Assembly (NCBI GenBank): GCA_947503155.1 | Contig: CANNCL010000001.1 | Span: 310,001 to 374,000 of the forward strand | Source: an uncultured Erythrobacter sp. | GTDB lineage: Bacteria; Pseudomonadota; Alphaproteobacteria; Sphingomonadales; Sphingomonadaceae | DNA length: 64,000 nucleotides | Direction of reading: 5' to 3' | Shown here: in pieces, positions 1 to 10,103 of the stretch | Layout of the letters: each line of letters begins with the position of its first letter | How positions within the stretch are numbered: position 1 is the stretch's first letter | Notes under the pieces: model-generated | What the model saw: the letters and a program-made list of their open reading frames with translations, nothing else | What the model was told of the DNA's origin: nothing | The model's database searches: none | Translations under genes and position numbers: made by a program

Positions 1-7
1 TTATGCC

Positions 8-931
8 ATGCCCTCCACTGCGCTCGACGAAGTGCGATCGGTGCCCGGTGTGGAATGGGCGGTTCCGCATTTGCGCGCCGCGGCGTCGGTGCGGACATCA
101 TCGGGCGATCTTGAAGGTGTGGCGATTATTGGGGTCGATGATGCGACGCTGATTGGTTTGCCAGAACGCCTGATTGAGGGCGAGAAGTCCGTCCTCTCGC
201 GCCCTGACACAGTTATCATTGATGATGGCGGCGTGATAAACCTGTTCGAAGAGGCGCAAGACCCGATAGGTCAACGGCTTGAGCTCAATGACCAAAGGGC
301 GGTCATTCGCGGGGTCGCCGATTCGATCCCTGCCTTCACCAGCCAAGTCGTGCTCTACACCAAATACAGCCAAGCATTGAATTACGTCCCGGGCACACGC
401 AACCGCCTGACATTCGTACTTGCCGGGGTCGCGGATGGTTTGAGCGCGGAGGAGGTTGCCGCGCGGATTGAAGAGCAAACCGGGCTGAAAGCGGAGACGC
501 GCGCCGAATTTGCGCAAGCCGGGGTCGATTTCATTATCCAGAACACCGGTATTCCAACCAATTTCGGTATCACCGTTGTGCTCGGCTTTGTCGTCGGGGT
601 CGCGATTGTCGGCCTCACATTCAGCCTGTTCATTCGCGACAATATAAAACAATTCGGAGCGCTAAAAGCCATTGGCGTGACCAATTCCAAAATTGTCCGC
701 ATGGTCGCGGCGCAGGCCGGATTGGTCGGGTTTGTCGGATATGCGCTGGGCATCATGGGGACGGTTTTGTTTCTTTGGAGTTTCTCAGGCAATCCGTTCT
801 TCAAGGGCTTCTATATCCCGTGGCAAATCCCGCTCATCAGCTTGGGCGCGGTCATTATCATTCTCGCGATCACGGGCTGGCTTGCGCTGCGCAGCGTGCT
901 CAACACTGAACCTGCGTCGGTGTTCCGGTGA
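8..931 (+). CDS. ABC transporter permease (FtsX/MacB/DevC-like), probably 5'-truncated by the window edge
   Basis: 307-aa ORF with C-terminal FtsX-type membrane helices (LFIRDNIKQFGALKAIGVTNSKI...); overlaps the downstream ATPase by 4 nt. Confidence 0.85.
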   Translation: MPSTALDEVRSVPGVEWAVPHLRAAASVRTSSGDLEGVAIIGVDDATLIGLPERLIEGEKSVLSRPDTVIIDDGGVINLFEEAQDPIGQRLELNDQRAVIRGVADSIPAFTSQVVLYTKYSQALNYVPGTRNRLTFVLAGVADGLSAEEVAARIEEQTGLKAETRAEFAQAGVDFIIQNTGIPTNFGITVVLGFVVGVAIVGLTFSLFIRDNIKQFGALKAIGVTNSKIVRMVAAQAGLVGFVGYALGIMGTVLFLWSFSGNPFFKGFYIPWQIPLISLGAVIIILAITGWLALRSVLNTEPASVFR

Positions 932-1638
932 GCGGAAACGAAACCGCCATTTGCGCGCGCGGCATTGTGCGCGACTTTAAAGCCGGGCAATCGGTGATCC
1001 GCGTCTTGCACGGGATCGACACCGATATCAGGTCGGGCGAGATGACCTATGTGGTCGGAGAAAGCGGGTCCGGCAAAACCACGCTGATCTCAATAATGTG
1101 CGGTATCCTGTGGCCGACCGAGGGCGATGTGACGGTGTTTGGGACCGATATTTATCGTCTCTCGGACACCGAATTGGTCAATTTCCGTCTCAAGAACATC
1201 GGTTTCATTTTCCAACAATACAATTTGATCCCCTCGATTGATGCCGCGGCGAACGCAGCCGTTCCGCTCATCGCTCAAGGGATGGCGATTGGCCCTGCGC
1301 GCGAAAAAGCGATCGAATTGCTCGAAAAGCTCAATATCGGCGATCAGGCGAGCAAATTGCCCAATCAACTATCCGGCGGTCAGCAGCAGCGCGTCGCGAT
1401 TGCCCGGGCCTTGGTTCACGAACCGCGCCTGGTCGTCTGCGATGAGCCGACTGCCGCGCTTGATGCGAGTTCGGGCCGCCGCGTCATGGACTTGCTGCGC
1501 GAAGTTGCGGTTGCACCGGACCGCGCATGCATAATCGTTACGCATGACAACCGTATTTTCGACCTCGCAGACCGTATTTTAGTGCTGGAGGATGGGCGGA
1601 TCACCCATGACGGCACAGAGATGCCGGATGACCACTAA
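928..1638 (+). CDS. ABC transporter ATP-binding protein (MacB/DevA-like)
   Basis: Walker A GESGSGKTT, signature LSGGQQQRVAIARAL, Walker B LVVCDEPT. Confidence 0.95.
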   Translation: MSGNETAICARGIVRDFKAGQSVIRVLHGIDTDIRSGEMTYVVGESGSGKTTLISIMCGILWPTEGDVTVFGTDIYRLSDTELVNFRLKNIGFIFQQYNLIPSIDAAANAAVPLIAQGMAIGPAREKAIELLEKLNIGDQASKLPNQLSGGQQQRVAIARALVHEPRLVVCDEPTAALDASSGRRVMDLLREVAVAPDRACIIVTHDNRIFDLADRILVLEDGRITHDGTEMPDDH

Positions 1639-1675
1639 TCGCTCTTAGACCCCTCGAAGAAACTCAGAGAACACA

Positions 1676-2677
1676 ATGTCACTCTTGCCTTCAAACATAA
1701 GCTTTTCGCGCCAAATCCTGCCGGTCCTTGCGGTCGTCGGGATCATTTTTGCGGGGTTCTATATCTTCGGTGACCTGCCCGACCGGCAAGTGAGCGAGCC
1801 AGAGCAGCAACCTGCCAAAGCCACGGGCGCGCTCGCCGATTCTGCGCGGGTCGCTGGTGCTGGGATCGTTGAGCCCGCAAGCGAGATCATCAATATCGGC
1901 TCTGCACTCTCTGGGCTGGTAACCGATTTGCGGGTTGAGCCCGGTGACCGGGTGGAAAAGGGGCAGCCCCTGTTCCAAGTCGATGGCCGCGCCGTTCGCG
2001 CGCAGCTCACAGAAGCAAGGGCCGCCATTGGCGAAGCGCGCGCGGCCATTGGTGAGGCGCAAACAGCGCGTTCAACCGCTCAGCAACAGCTTGCCTTGTA
2101 TGAAGGCCTAACGGACCCTGCTGCTGTTAGCCGTAGCGAAGTGATCCGCGCCGAGGGCGAAGCGCAGGCCGCCGCCAGCCGCCTTTCAGTGGCACGGGCG
2201 CGGCTAAACGCAGCTCAGGCACAGGCCGCTAGCGCTCAGACAGAATTGGAGCGCTTGACCGTGCGCGCGCCGATTGCCGGGGAGATATTGGCTGTCAATA
2301 TTCGGCCCGGTGAATTTGTCGCCACACAAGGCGGCGGCAATGCGGAGCCATTCATTCAAATGGGCGAGACCAACCCATTGCATGTGCGGATTGATATCGA
2401 TGAGAATGAGGCCATCCGCGTTGAACTTGGCGCGGCCGCGATTGTTTCCCCGCGCGGCGGGGCGCAGGTGCAAGTCGAAGCCACATTCGTGCGCGCCGAA
2501 CCGCAGGTCGTGCCCAAGCGTTCGCTCACCAACAGCGCCGCAGAACGGGTCGATGTCCGCGTGCTCCAATTGATATACGCCCTGCCGCAAAACGCACAGA
2601 GCGACGCGTTTCGCGTCGGCCAGCAAGTCGACGCCTTCATTCCTGCGACCGAAAACGCACCGGATGAGGGAGAATAA
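1676..2677 (+). CDS. HlyD/DevB-family periplasmic adaptor (membrane fusion) protein
   Basis: N-terminal TM, biotinyl-lipoyl-like halves (VTDLRVEPGDRVEKGQPLFQVD / LTVRAPIAGEILAVNIRPGEFV) flanking Ala-rich coiled coil. Confidence 0.92.
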   Translation: MSLLPSNISFSRQILPVLAVVGIIFAGFYIFGDLPDRQVSEPEQQPAKATGALADSARVAGAGIVEPASEIINIGSALSGLVTDLRVEPGDRVEKGQPLFQVDGRAVRAQLTEARAAIGEARAAIGEAQTARSTAQQQLALYEGLTDPAAVSRSEVIRAEGEAQAAASRLSVARARLNAAQAQAASAQTELERLTVRAPIAGEILAVNIRPGEFVATQGGGNAEPFIQMGETNPLHVRIDIDENEAIRVELGAAAIVSPRGGAQVQVEATFVRAEPQVVPKRSLTNSAAERVDVRVLQLIYALPQNAQSDAFRVGQQVDAFIPATENAPDEGE

Positions 2678-4154
2678 GGCGATGCCCCGCTTTTCCTTTC
2701 GCGCCTTGGTGCTGGGTCTGACCCTGTCGTTAGGCGCTTGCGCCGGAGGGCCTCCGCCCGAGATTGCTACGCCTGCGCCCGAATTGTCTGACACGTTTTT
2801 CTATCAGCCTGACCGCACGACCAGAGCGGCGCTCAACATATTGCTGCCGACGGACGACATCGCCTTTTTGGAGCTGACCGGCGGCGCCCTAGCGGATGCG
2901 CCAAGCCTTGCCGAAGCGCTTGCCCGAGTGGATGCAGCCCGCGCCAATGCACGTCGCTCTGGGGCAGAGCGACTCCCGAATATCACCGCAGATGGGTCAG
3001 CGACCGGCACGCGGATCAACCCCAATCAATTCGGCGATGGAGCGGCGCAAGGGGGCTTCATAAACACAGAGCAAATCGCTTACGGCGCCAATCTCGTGGC
3101 CAGCTGGGACGCCGATCTGTTTGGGCGTTTGCGGGCACAGGAACGCGCGGCCATCGCACGGATCGATGCGGCAAATGCATCTGCGTCCGCCGTCCGCAAT
3201 GCCATGCTCGCCGAAATTGCAGGCAGCGTCGTGGATTGGCGCGTCCTAGAAGCGCGAGCAAGCGCGATTGAAAGCGACGTGAGCGCCGCAAGCCAGCTCG
3301 CCCAATTGGCATCAGCGCGCGAGGAAGCAGGCATCGCCCCCGGATTCGACCGTGTCCGCGCACAAGCGGCGGCCAGCGCCTCCCAATCTCGGCTTGCGGC
3401 ATTGGAAAGTGAGCGGGTGCGGATTGTCGGCAGGCTCGTCACCCTTACCGGACAGAGCGGCGCATTTGTTTTTGCAGCGCTGGATCAAGGAGGCCCCGCG
3501 CTTCGCCCTCGGACACCGCCAGCCAGCTTGCCATCCCAGCTTTTGGCAAACCGTGCCGATGTAGTGGCGGCGGCTTCCCAGCTCGCCGCAAGCGACGCGG
3601 ACCTCGCGGCCGCTGCACGCGCGCGTTTTCCTCGGCTTACCCTATCCGCCGTCTTGGGTATTCTGGCATTTAACCCCGGCGACCTGCTTGATGAGGATTC
3701 CATTGTTGGGACGCTGACCGCAGGTATTGCGGGGCCTCTGCTCGACTTCGGGCGGCTTGAGGCAGAGATTGATGGCGCGGCAGCGAATAAAAGAATCGCG
3801 TTTCAAGTCTATCGCGGCGCAGTGTTTCAAGCGTTAGGCGACGCCGAAGCCGCCTATGGCTTGATCGCCGCTTCCGACAATGAGGCCACGCTCGCGATAC
3901 TCGAGCGCGATCAATTGCAACGCGCCGCGAGCCTTGCCAATGATCGTTACCGCGCGGGTCTTGCCAGCTTTCTCGAAGTGCTCGAAGCGCGCCGTGCCGC
4001 CGACGCCAGCGGCGAACGCGCTGCGGCAGCAATAGGCAGGTCAGAACGCGCACGCATATTGCTTTGGCAGGCACTCGGCGGGGAGCCGATAGAAGAGAAC
4101 GCCGGGGAGCCGATAGAAGAGAACGCCGGGGAGCCAACCGAAAGTGGGGACTAA
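2664..4154 (+). CDS. TolC/NodT-family outer-membrane efflux lipoprotein
   Basis: Lipobox LSLGACAGG; repeated Ala-rich helices typical of outer-membrane efflux proteins; same operon as the ABC/MFP genes. Confidence 0.9.
   Translation: MRENKAMPRFSFRALVLGLTLSLGACAGGPPPEIATPAPELSDTFFYQPDRTTRAALNILLPTDDIAFLELTGGALADAPSLAEALARVDAARANARRSGAERLPNITADGSATGTRINPNQFGDGAAQGGFINTEQIAYGANLVASWDADLFGRLRAQERAAIARIDAANASASAVRNAMLAEIAGSVVDWRVLEARASAIESDVSAASQLAQLASAREEAGIAPGFDRVRAQAAASASQSRLAALESERVRIVGRLVTLTGQSGAFVFAALDQGGPALRPRTPPASLPSQLLANRADVVAAASQLAASDADLAAAARARFPRLTLSAVLGILAFNPGDLLDEDSIVGTLTAGIAGPLLDFGRLEAEIDGAAANKRIAFQVYRGAVFQALGDAEAAYGLIAASDNEATLAILERDQLQRAASLANDRYRAGLASFLEVLEARRAADASGERAAAAIGRSERARILLWQALGGEPIEENAGEPIEENAGEPTESGD
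4081..4135 (+). repeat. 24-bp tandem repeat (2 full units plus partial), encodes EPIEENAG repeats
   Basis: gggagccgatagaagagaacgccg x2 + gggagcc. Confidence 0.95.
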
Positions 4155-5152
4155 CCGATCACTCGTTCGATCAGCCAAAAACTCCCAGTTGCCCCAATCG
4201 CATAGCCCGCGAACCGAATGGCCGGCGTTTCAACCTTTGGCGCAGCGCGGATAAGCAGCGCAAGCGACGCCGCCAAGCCAGCAATGACAAGCAATTGGCC
4301 TGCCTCCACCCCGAGGTTGAAGGCCAGCAGAGCAATCGCAATCTCGCCTTGCGGTAAGCCGATCTCTGACAATGCGCCTGCAAAACCGAAACCGTGAAAT
4401 AGGCCGAAGCCAAAGGCCACGAGCCACGGAAATCTCCGCGTGAATGTCTGCCGCTCTGGTTCGCGCAACACCAATGCAATTTCGACCGCGAGGAAAACGA
4501 TGGAGAGCGCGATCAGTGCTTCGACTGGGCGGCTGGGCAGACCGGCATAGCCCAACGTGGTTGCAACAAGCGTGATCGAATGCGCGACCGTGAACGCCGT
4601 GGCCGCTTTCACCACCGGCCAAGGCGCCCGAACCAGCAAGACCAGCGCGATCACAAATAGCAAATGGTCCCAGCCGAACAGGATATGCTCTGCGCCAATA
4701 ATGAAATAATCTTGCAACACCTGCGCCGTGCTGGCTTCTGCGAGGATGGTCGCTGTCGGCGCAGATGCGGTTAGCCGAAAAGTCTGCACGCCCCTGTCGA
4801 GCGGTACGAAGCGAGCAATCGCGTCGGAATTGCCGATCAATCCGTTTAAGCCAAATACCTCGCCCGCCATCGCCCCATCACAGCGCAATTCAGCCCGCCC
4901 CAATAGTGCCAATGATGCCGCCCGTTGAACTGGCGGGGACAGCGTTTCACAGGCGTCTGGCAACACTGGCTGCGCATTTGGGGCAGCCGATTGCCCGCGC
5001 GTCGCCGCAACCGGCAGCTTCCATTCTATCACCCAGCGCCCTGGCTCACGCTCCGTCAATTCAATAATAGCCGGGCGCAATTCATCGGCATTGGCCGGAA
5101 CACAAAGCAATGCCAGCAACGCCGCGCATACGGCCCGCAGCGCATTCGTCAT
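4151..5152 (-). CDS. HupE/UreJ-family membrane protein
   Basis: C-terminal multi-TM with FIIGAEHILFGWDHLLFVIALVLLV and GFGLFHGFGFAGAL. Confidence 0.85.
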   Translation of the reverse strand: MTNALRAVCAALLALLCVPANADELRPAIIELTEREPGRWVIEWKLPVAATRGQSAAPNAQPVLPDACETLSPPVQRAASLALLGRAELRCDGAMAGEVFGLNGLIGNSDAIARFVPLDRGVQTFRLTASAPTATILAEASTAQVLQDYFIIGAEHILFGWDHLLFVIALVLLVRAPWPVVKAATAFTVAHSITLVATTLGYAGLPSRPVEALIALSIVFLAVEIALVLREPERQTFTRRFPWLVAFGFGLFHGFGFAGALSEIGLPQGEIAIALLAFNLGVEAGQLLVIAGLAASLALLIRAAPKVETPAIRFAGYAIGATGSFWLIERVIG

Positions 5153-5931
5153 CGGTCTATCTCTATCCGGTAAGCGCTGCGCAAGACTTCGAAAGCTTTG
5201 TCCTTACGCGAAGCTATCTCCGCGCTGCGCCAATCGTTTTCGACCCGGTCTCGCACGGCTTCGAAAGAGGCAGTTTCTGTTTGCCGCTCGCGCAATTTGA
5301 CAAGATGCCAGCCAAAACCAGAAGGGACCGGTCCTTGCCAATCTTCTCCAGCATCTAGCGAGAAGACAGCGCGGGCAAAAACCTCGCCAAAGCGGCTTTG
5401 AACATCGCTCAGGGGAGAGCCATTTACCTCAGCAGGTAGGCTGATTGCCTCGCCAGAGACGTCTGCCCGCCCTAAACTTTCCTCTGCATCCGCCTGTTCT
5501 GAAAAATAGACTTGATCGAACGAAAGCAGTGTTCGTCCAGCGTAGCGTTCGGGATTGGTCTCATAGAATTCTCGCAAGATCGCCTCGCCCGGTTCCGCCG
5601 TCTCCGCAGCGGCACTGGCCGACATATCCATTTTTGCGACCATGCGCTGCCGAACCACTGCATCGCCTTGATCGAGGCCTAACCTCAAAGCTTCGCGGTA
5701 CAACACCTCATCGCGCACAAATTGCTCGATCCGCGCATCCAGTTCGGCATCGGTCGGCGCGCGGCCCATAACCCGCTCGAATGCGAGCGAAAGCTGCGCC
5801 TGATCCTGAGCGCTAACATCGATGGAACGCGAAGCGGGGTCCACGGGATCGCCCGACCATGTCAGGGCAATATAGACAATCGCGCCTAGGGCCAAAAAGT
5901 GGACGAGCGGCTCTCGGGTCCAACCGGGCAT
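5149..5931 (-). CDS. Parvulin-type peptidyl-prolyl cis-trans isomerase (PpiC/SurA-like), membrane anchored
   Basis: N-terminal TM plus C-terminal parvulin-like DVQSRFGEVFARAVFSLDAGEDWQGPVPSGFGWHLVKL; start set at MPGWTREP to avoid overlap with the upstream gene. Confidence 0.82.
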   Translation of the reverse strand: MPGWTREPLVHFLALGAIVYIALTWSGDPVDPASRSIDVSAQDQAQLSLAFERVMGRAPTDAELDARIEQFVRDEVLYREALRLGLDQGDAVVRQRMVAKMDMSASAAAETAEPGEAILREFYETNPERYAGRTLLSFDQVYFSEQADAEESLGRADVSGEAISLPAEVNGSPLSDVQSRFGEVFARAVFSLDAGEDWQGPVPSGFGWHLVKLRERQTETASFEAVRDRVENDWRSAEIASRKDKAFEVLRSAYRIEIDR

Positions 5932-5941
5932 AGTCAAAGCT

Positions 5942-7867
5942 TCACCCGGCGGGTTTGAGCCAGATCGGCGATGTGTAAGCCCGCTCTTGCGCGACCGCGT
6001 CAGCCTGCGCTTCCTCTGACAATTCAATCCCAAATCGCACCGCATCGAATAGCGGCCAGCGCGGCGTAGGGATTTCCAGCACGCGGACATAATAGAATGC
6101 GCTTTGCCCGCTCACATAATCGGGGTCGCTCCACGTCGTGCGCAATTCAGCCGCACCGATCGAATTGGTGTATGTCGCATCCGCGCGGTTCACCGTGTCT
6201 CCGACCGCTGGTACCCGACCGCCAATGCGGGCGCGCGTGTCCATATCGCTCCACACGACGTCATAGATGCGCTCTTGAGTCTCACCCGATCCGTCGACCC
6301 AACCTTTGACGATCTGCACCCGGTCGAGGTTTGCGCCATCGGGATCTTTGAGAGCGCTTACGAGGAATGTTGGCGCGGTGCCTTCATCGGCAAGTTCCCC
6401 GCCCATTGGCACGCCGCGCGTATAACCGGCGCGGACCCAATCATTGTCCCAATCCTCAGCAGTGAAATCGAAGCCGCCGAAAATCCGCACGCTCATGCGC
6501 GGGCCGGTGGTTGCGTACACTTCGCGCCGGGCAAAAGCGTCAAAGATTTCCGCGCGCGTATTGCCCCGCGCCCATGCCGCCGCATAGCCGCCCGCTAAGT
6601 AGTGCCAGCTGAACCGCCCGATGCGGGTACCCATGTTTTGTTCTGTTAACGCGCGTTCTTCGTTGGCCGGTTCGTTACCAGTGTGCTTGCCCCAGAAATT
6701 GTCCTCATCTCCGGTCGCCAATGAAGTATGACTATCAGTCGCGCCGATCATGCCAAATGAGTACGGGTTCACGCCCAATTGCTGCTCAAGCGACAGCCCG
6801 CGCAGCAAAGCTGAGCGCGCGTAGGAACCTGCGAGCATTTCCGGTTCGGTTTTTTGACTTAAGGTCAGGTTGCCCAATTCCCATCCGCCGACCCCGAAAC
6901 CCGCCATTTCGTCGTTAGGAGACAGGAAGGGGTGAGTCTCGCTATCGCCCTTGATCTGCGTCACTTCGACCACGGGTTCAGCAGCCGCGCGCTTCGCAGC
7001 ATATTCCGCAGTCATAGGCGACCCATCAGGCATCGTCATTTCGAACATCATGCCGTTCGAAAGGTTTGAATTGTGAGGGATCGCCAGCACCTGACCACCA
7101 GTCGCGTCAGAGTAATTCGACATGTAATCCCACAATTGTTCCGCGGTGCTGGACAGGCCGGGGAATGGAATTGTTTGGCTGGTTCTGTCGCTGCCATCTC
7201 GGAACATGACGACCCGGTGAAGATTGTTGCCGCCCGGCATCCGGGTCCATTCAAACCCTGCAAGCGCACTGAAAGTGCCCGGCTCATTGTAGCGGTCGAG
7301 CAGGCCCAACTGAGCGTTCCAGATGTCTCTTGTTCCCTCCTCCGCGGCCTCTGGATCGCTGAGACTTTCTGGCGCCGTGCCAGCTCCGGCTGCCGTGACC
7401 AGCTCAGCGATTGCGCGCTGCGATTGCTCAGGGCTTTCATGCATCATGTCATACCAGCGCAAAACGGTCTCATCACCGATGACCCAATTCACGTACCAGC
7501 GCGGCGTATCATACAGGCGGCGGGTCGCACCCAGCGCATCAGAGTGATCAGCAATGACAAGAAAATCGAGCGGGCGTGCAAGTTGAGCCTGCGCTCCGGT
7601 CGTTGCTGTCACTTCTTCGCCCCGCGCAAACCGCAAGGCTGCCTCTGGCCCTAGGCGAGTGCCAAAGCCGAACGCATCAACCGAATTGTCCGTGTGGAGA
7701 TGAGTGTCGCCCCAATACGGGCGATCCGGAAATTCTGCGAGCTCAACCGTGTCCGTGCCATCGCCCGTTTGCACGGCGTCCAATGCAGGCTCGCTGCTAC
7801 AAGCCGCAAGGGCCATTGCCGATGCCATGATTCCCGAGGTTGCGACCGTATTCCATGGCTTGCGCAT
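5942..7867 (-). CDS. DUF3604 domain-containing lipoprotein (PHP-like putative metal-dependent hydrolase)
   Basis: Lipobox LAACSS; YWGDTHLHTDNS...DFLVIADHSDALG motifs typical of DUF3604. Confidence 0.9.
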   Translation of the reverse strand: MRKPWNTVATSGIMASAMALAACSSEPALDAVQTGDGTDTVELAEFPDRPYWGDTHLHTDNSVDAFGFGTRLGPEAALRFARGEEVTATTGAQAQLARPLDFLVIADHSDALGATRRLYDTPRWYVNWVIGDETVLRWYDMMHESPEQSQRAIAELVTAAGAGTAPESLSDPEAAEEGTRDIWNAQLGLLDRYNEPGTFSALAGFEWTRMPGGNNLHRVVMFRDGSDRTSQTIPFPGLSSTAEQLWDYMSNYSDATGGQVLAIPHNSNLSNGMMFEMTMPDGSPMTAEYAAKRAAAEPVVEVTQIKGDSETHPFLSPNDEMAGFGVGGWELGNLTLSQKTEPEMLAGSYARSALLRGLSLEQQLGVNPYSFGMIGATDSHTSLATGDEDNFWGKHTGNEPANEERALTEQNMGTRIGRFSWHYLAGGYAAAWARGNTRAEIFDAFARREVYATTGPRMSVRIFGGFDFTAEDWDNDWVRAGYTRGVPMGGELADEGTAPTFLVSALKDPDGANLDRVQIVKGWVDGSGETQERIYDVVWSDMDTRARIGGRVPAVGDTVNRADATYTNSIGAAELRTTWSDPDYVSGQSAFYYVRVLEIPTPRWPLFDAVRFGIELSEEAQADAVAQERAYTSPIWLKPAG

Positions 7868-7932
7868 GGCTCTCTCCTTGTCTCTCTCACCGCGGATTGT
7901 GCCCCGGCGACTGACCGCTCGTCAAATAGAGC

Positions 7933-8385
7933 TTACCCAGAAGCCCGGCTTAGCAATGCAGAGCGTTCGCAGCGGCACACAATTTCATCGCGCTGGTTCA
8001 GCAATTCGTGCGTGAACGTGACAATCCCTGCCTCAGGGCGAGACTTGCTTTCGCGTAATTCCTTCACCTCGCTCTGCGCCCGCAAAGTGTCACCGATAAA
8101 CACAGGTTTTGGCGTCACCACTTTGTCGAAACCAAGATTGGCCACCAAAGTGCCAAGCGTGGTGTCGCCAACCGACAGACCAACAAGCAAAGCGAATGTG
8201 AAGGTGGAGTTCACCAATATCTGCCCAAATCCGCTTTCTTTGGCGGCCTCGATGTCCAGATGCAGCGGCTGCGGGTTGTGAGTCATGGTCGAAAACAACA
8301 GATTGTCGGTCTCGGTCACCGTGCGGCGAATGTCATGCTCCATCCGGTCGCCAACCTGCCACTCGTCAAAGAATTTGCCTGCCAT
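7933..8385 (-). CDS. MaoC-family dehydratase
   Basis: Hot-dog-fold MaoC-like sequence, ...[38 protein letters not shown]. Confidence 0.9.
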   Translation of the reverse strand: MAGKFFDEWQVGDRMEHDIRRTVTETDNLLFSTMTHNPQPLHLDIEAAKESGFGQILVNSTFTFALLVGLSVGDTTLGTLVANLGFDKVVTPKPVFIGDTLRAQSEVKELRESKSRPEAGIVTFTHELLNQRDEIVCRCERSALLSRASG

Positions 8386-8391
8386 CGCGCT

Positions 8392-9471
8392 CTACCCCTT
8401 CGTCCATGCGGCGACCACTTCGGCCCCGTCATTTTGGCTAGAGCGAATGGATCCCGGTGTGCGATCAAAGCGCGGCGCAGGCGCGGGCTGCCATTCGCCC
8501 TCGTGCTGCGTATAGGCACCGCGCGCTTTCATGTGCGGATGGTCGCGCGCTTCATCAATATCCAGCACCGGCGCGAAACACGCATCCGACCCTTCGAGTA
8601 GCGCGGTCCATTCTGCCTGGGGTTTGGTTTTGAACAAAGCCGCCAATCTGTCTGCGTAATCGTCCCAATTGCCAGGATTCATCTGCGCTTCGGAAAGTTC
8701 CGCCGGGGCACCCGACTTTGCGAGCAGCTCAGCATAGAATTGCGGTTCAATCGCGCCGACAGACACTTCTTTGCCGTCCGCACATTCGAAACAGCGATAG
8801 AAATGCGCCGCGCCGCTCAACATTCCTTTCCCGCGCTGCGTGGTCAGAAACGGTTTGTCACGGACACCGAAAAAGAAGCTCATCAAACTGGTCGCGCCAT
8901 CGACAATCGCCGCATCGACAACTTGGCCTTTGCCCGATTGCTCTCGCTCATAAAGCGCGGCCATGATGCCAAATGCGCAATACATTGACCCGCCGCCAAA
9001 ATCGCCGACGAGATTTTGCGGGGGTGTTGCCGTTTCTGCGGCCTTGCCAACTGCGGATAGAGCGCCAGTGATCGCGATGTAATTGATGTCATGCCCTGCA
9101 GCCTGAGCCATCGGTCCGTCCTGTCCCCAGCCGGTCATCCGGGCATAGACGAGCCGCGGATTGACAGCGAGCAATTCACTTGGCCCCAGACCCAAACGCT
9201 CCATCACGCCGGGGCGAAACCCCTCGATCAGCACGTCCGCCTTGGCCGCAGCATCGAGACAAAATGCTTTGCCTTCAGCGGTTTTGAGATCGGCGCTGGC
9301 GCGGTGCCGCGCGCGTTCGACAACAGGGTTTGAAACCCCGCCGCCCGGCCGGTCGATCCGCACCACATCCGCGCCAAGGTCAGCGAGCAACATCGCGACG
9401 TGAGGCCCCGGTCCAATCCCTGCAAACTCAATGACTTTTAGACCAGTAAGCGGCCCTGACTTCTCACTCAT
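8392..9471 (-). CDS. CaiB/BaiF CoA-transferase family protein (racemase-like)
   Basis: GLKVIEFAGIGPGPHVAMLLADLGADVVRIDRPG ... LIEGFRPGVMERLGLGP; start at MSEKSG. Confidence 0.93.
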   Translation of the reverse strand: MSEKSGPLTGLKVIEFAGIGPGPHVAMLLADLGADVVRIDRPGGGVSNPVVERARHRASADLKTAEGKAFCLDAAAKADVLIEGFRPGVMERLGLGPSELLAVNPRLVYARMTGWGQDGPMAQAAGHDINYIAITGALSAVGKAAETATPPQNLVGDFGGGSMYCAFGIMAALYEREQSGKGQVVDAAIVDGATSLMSFFFGVRDKPFLTTQRGKGMLSGAAHFYRCFECADGKEVSVGAIEPQFYAELLAKSGAPAELSEAQMNPGNWDDYADRLAALFKTKPQAEWTALLEGSDACFAPVLDIDEARDHPHMKARGAYTQHEGEWQPAPAPRFDRTPGSIRSSQNDGAEVVAAWTKG

Positions 9472-9599
9472 TGCAATGTCTCCCTTGCGCGCCTCTGTGC
9501 CGATAGGACCATAGTAGAGCAAGCCCGATTGACAGTTTGCAGAGATCGGCAATAGGGCCAGCGAAGGTCTTACGCAGCACAAAGGAGCGGCGATCAAGC

Positions 9600-10103
9600 A
9601 TGACAAAATCCAACCGCGCCAGCCGCGCGAGCCGCCCCAGCCGCCCAAGCCGCCCAAGCCGCAGAGTGCTAGCCGTCGCATCGGGAGGCGGCCATTGGGA
9701 ACAGCTGATGTTGCTGCGTCCTAAGCTCGAAGAATACGACGTGCGCTTCGCCACAACCGATGCGGACATCGCGCTTCAAAGAGGAATCGCGAAGGCGGAG
9801 ACCCTACCCGACTGCAATCAGAACAAGCCTTTCAAATCGGCGCTCTGCGCATTTGTCGCCGCGTGGGTCGTGGTAAAACATCGCCCGCATGTGGTGATCT
9901 CCACTGGCGCGGCACCGGGATTTTTCTGTCTCATGGCGGGCCGCATGATCGGTGCGCGGACGCTTTGGATCGACAGCGTTGCCAATGGTGAACAGCTGTC
10001 CATGTGCGGGAAATTATCAAAGCGCTTTGCCCATCAATGCCTGACCCAATGGCCCGAAGTCGCTGACGAACCGCGTGTCAAATATCGCGGAGCCGTGCTG
10101 TGA
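9600..10103 (+). CDS. PssD/Cps14F-like polysaccharide glycosyltransferase subunit (Alg14-like)
   Basis: VLAVASGGGHWEQLMLLRP..., followed by an overlapping PssE/Alg13-like gene; N-terminus carries a 9-bp repeat array. Confidence 0.87.
   Translation: MTKSNRASRASRPSRPSRPSRRVLAVASGGGHWEQLMLLRPKLEEYDVRFATTDADIALQRGIAKAETLPDCNQNKPFKSALCAFVAAWVVVKHRPHVVISTGAAPGFFCLMAGRMIGARTLWIDSVANGEQLSMCGKLSKRFAHQCLTQWPEVADEPRVKYRGAVL
9615..9659 (+). repeat. 9-bp tandem repeat array encoding (R-A/P-S)5
   Basis: cgcgccagc cgcgcgagc cgccccagc cgcccaagc cgcccaagc. Confidence 0.95.
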
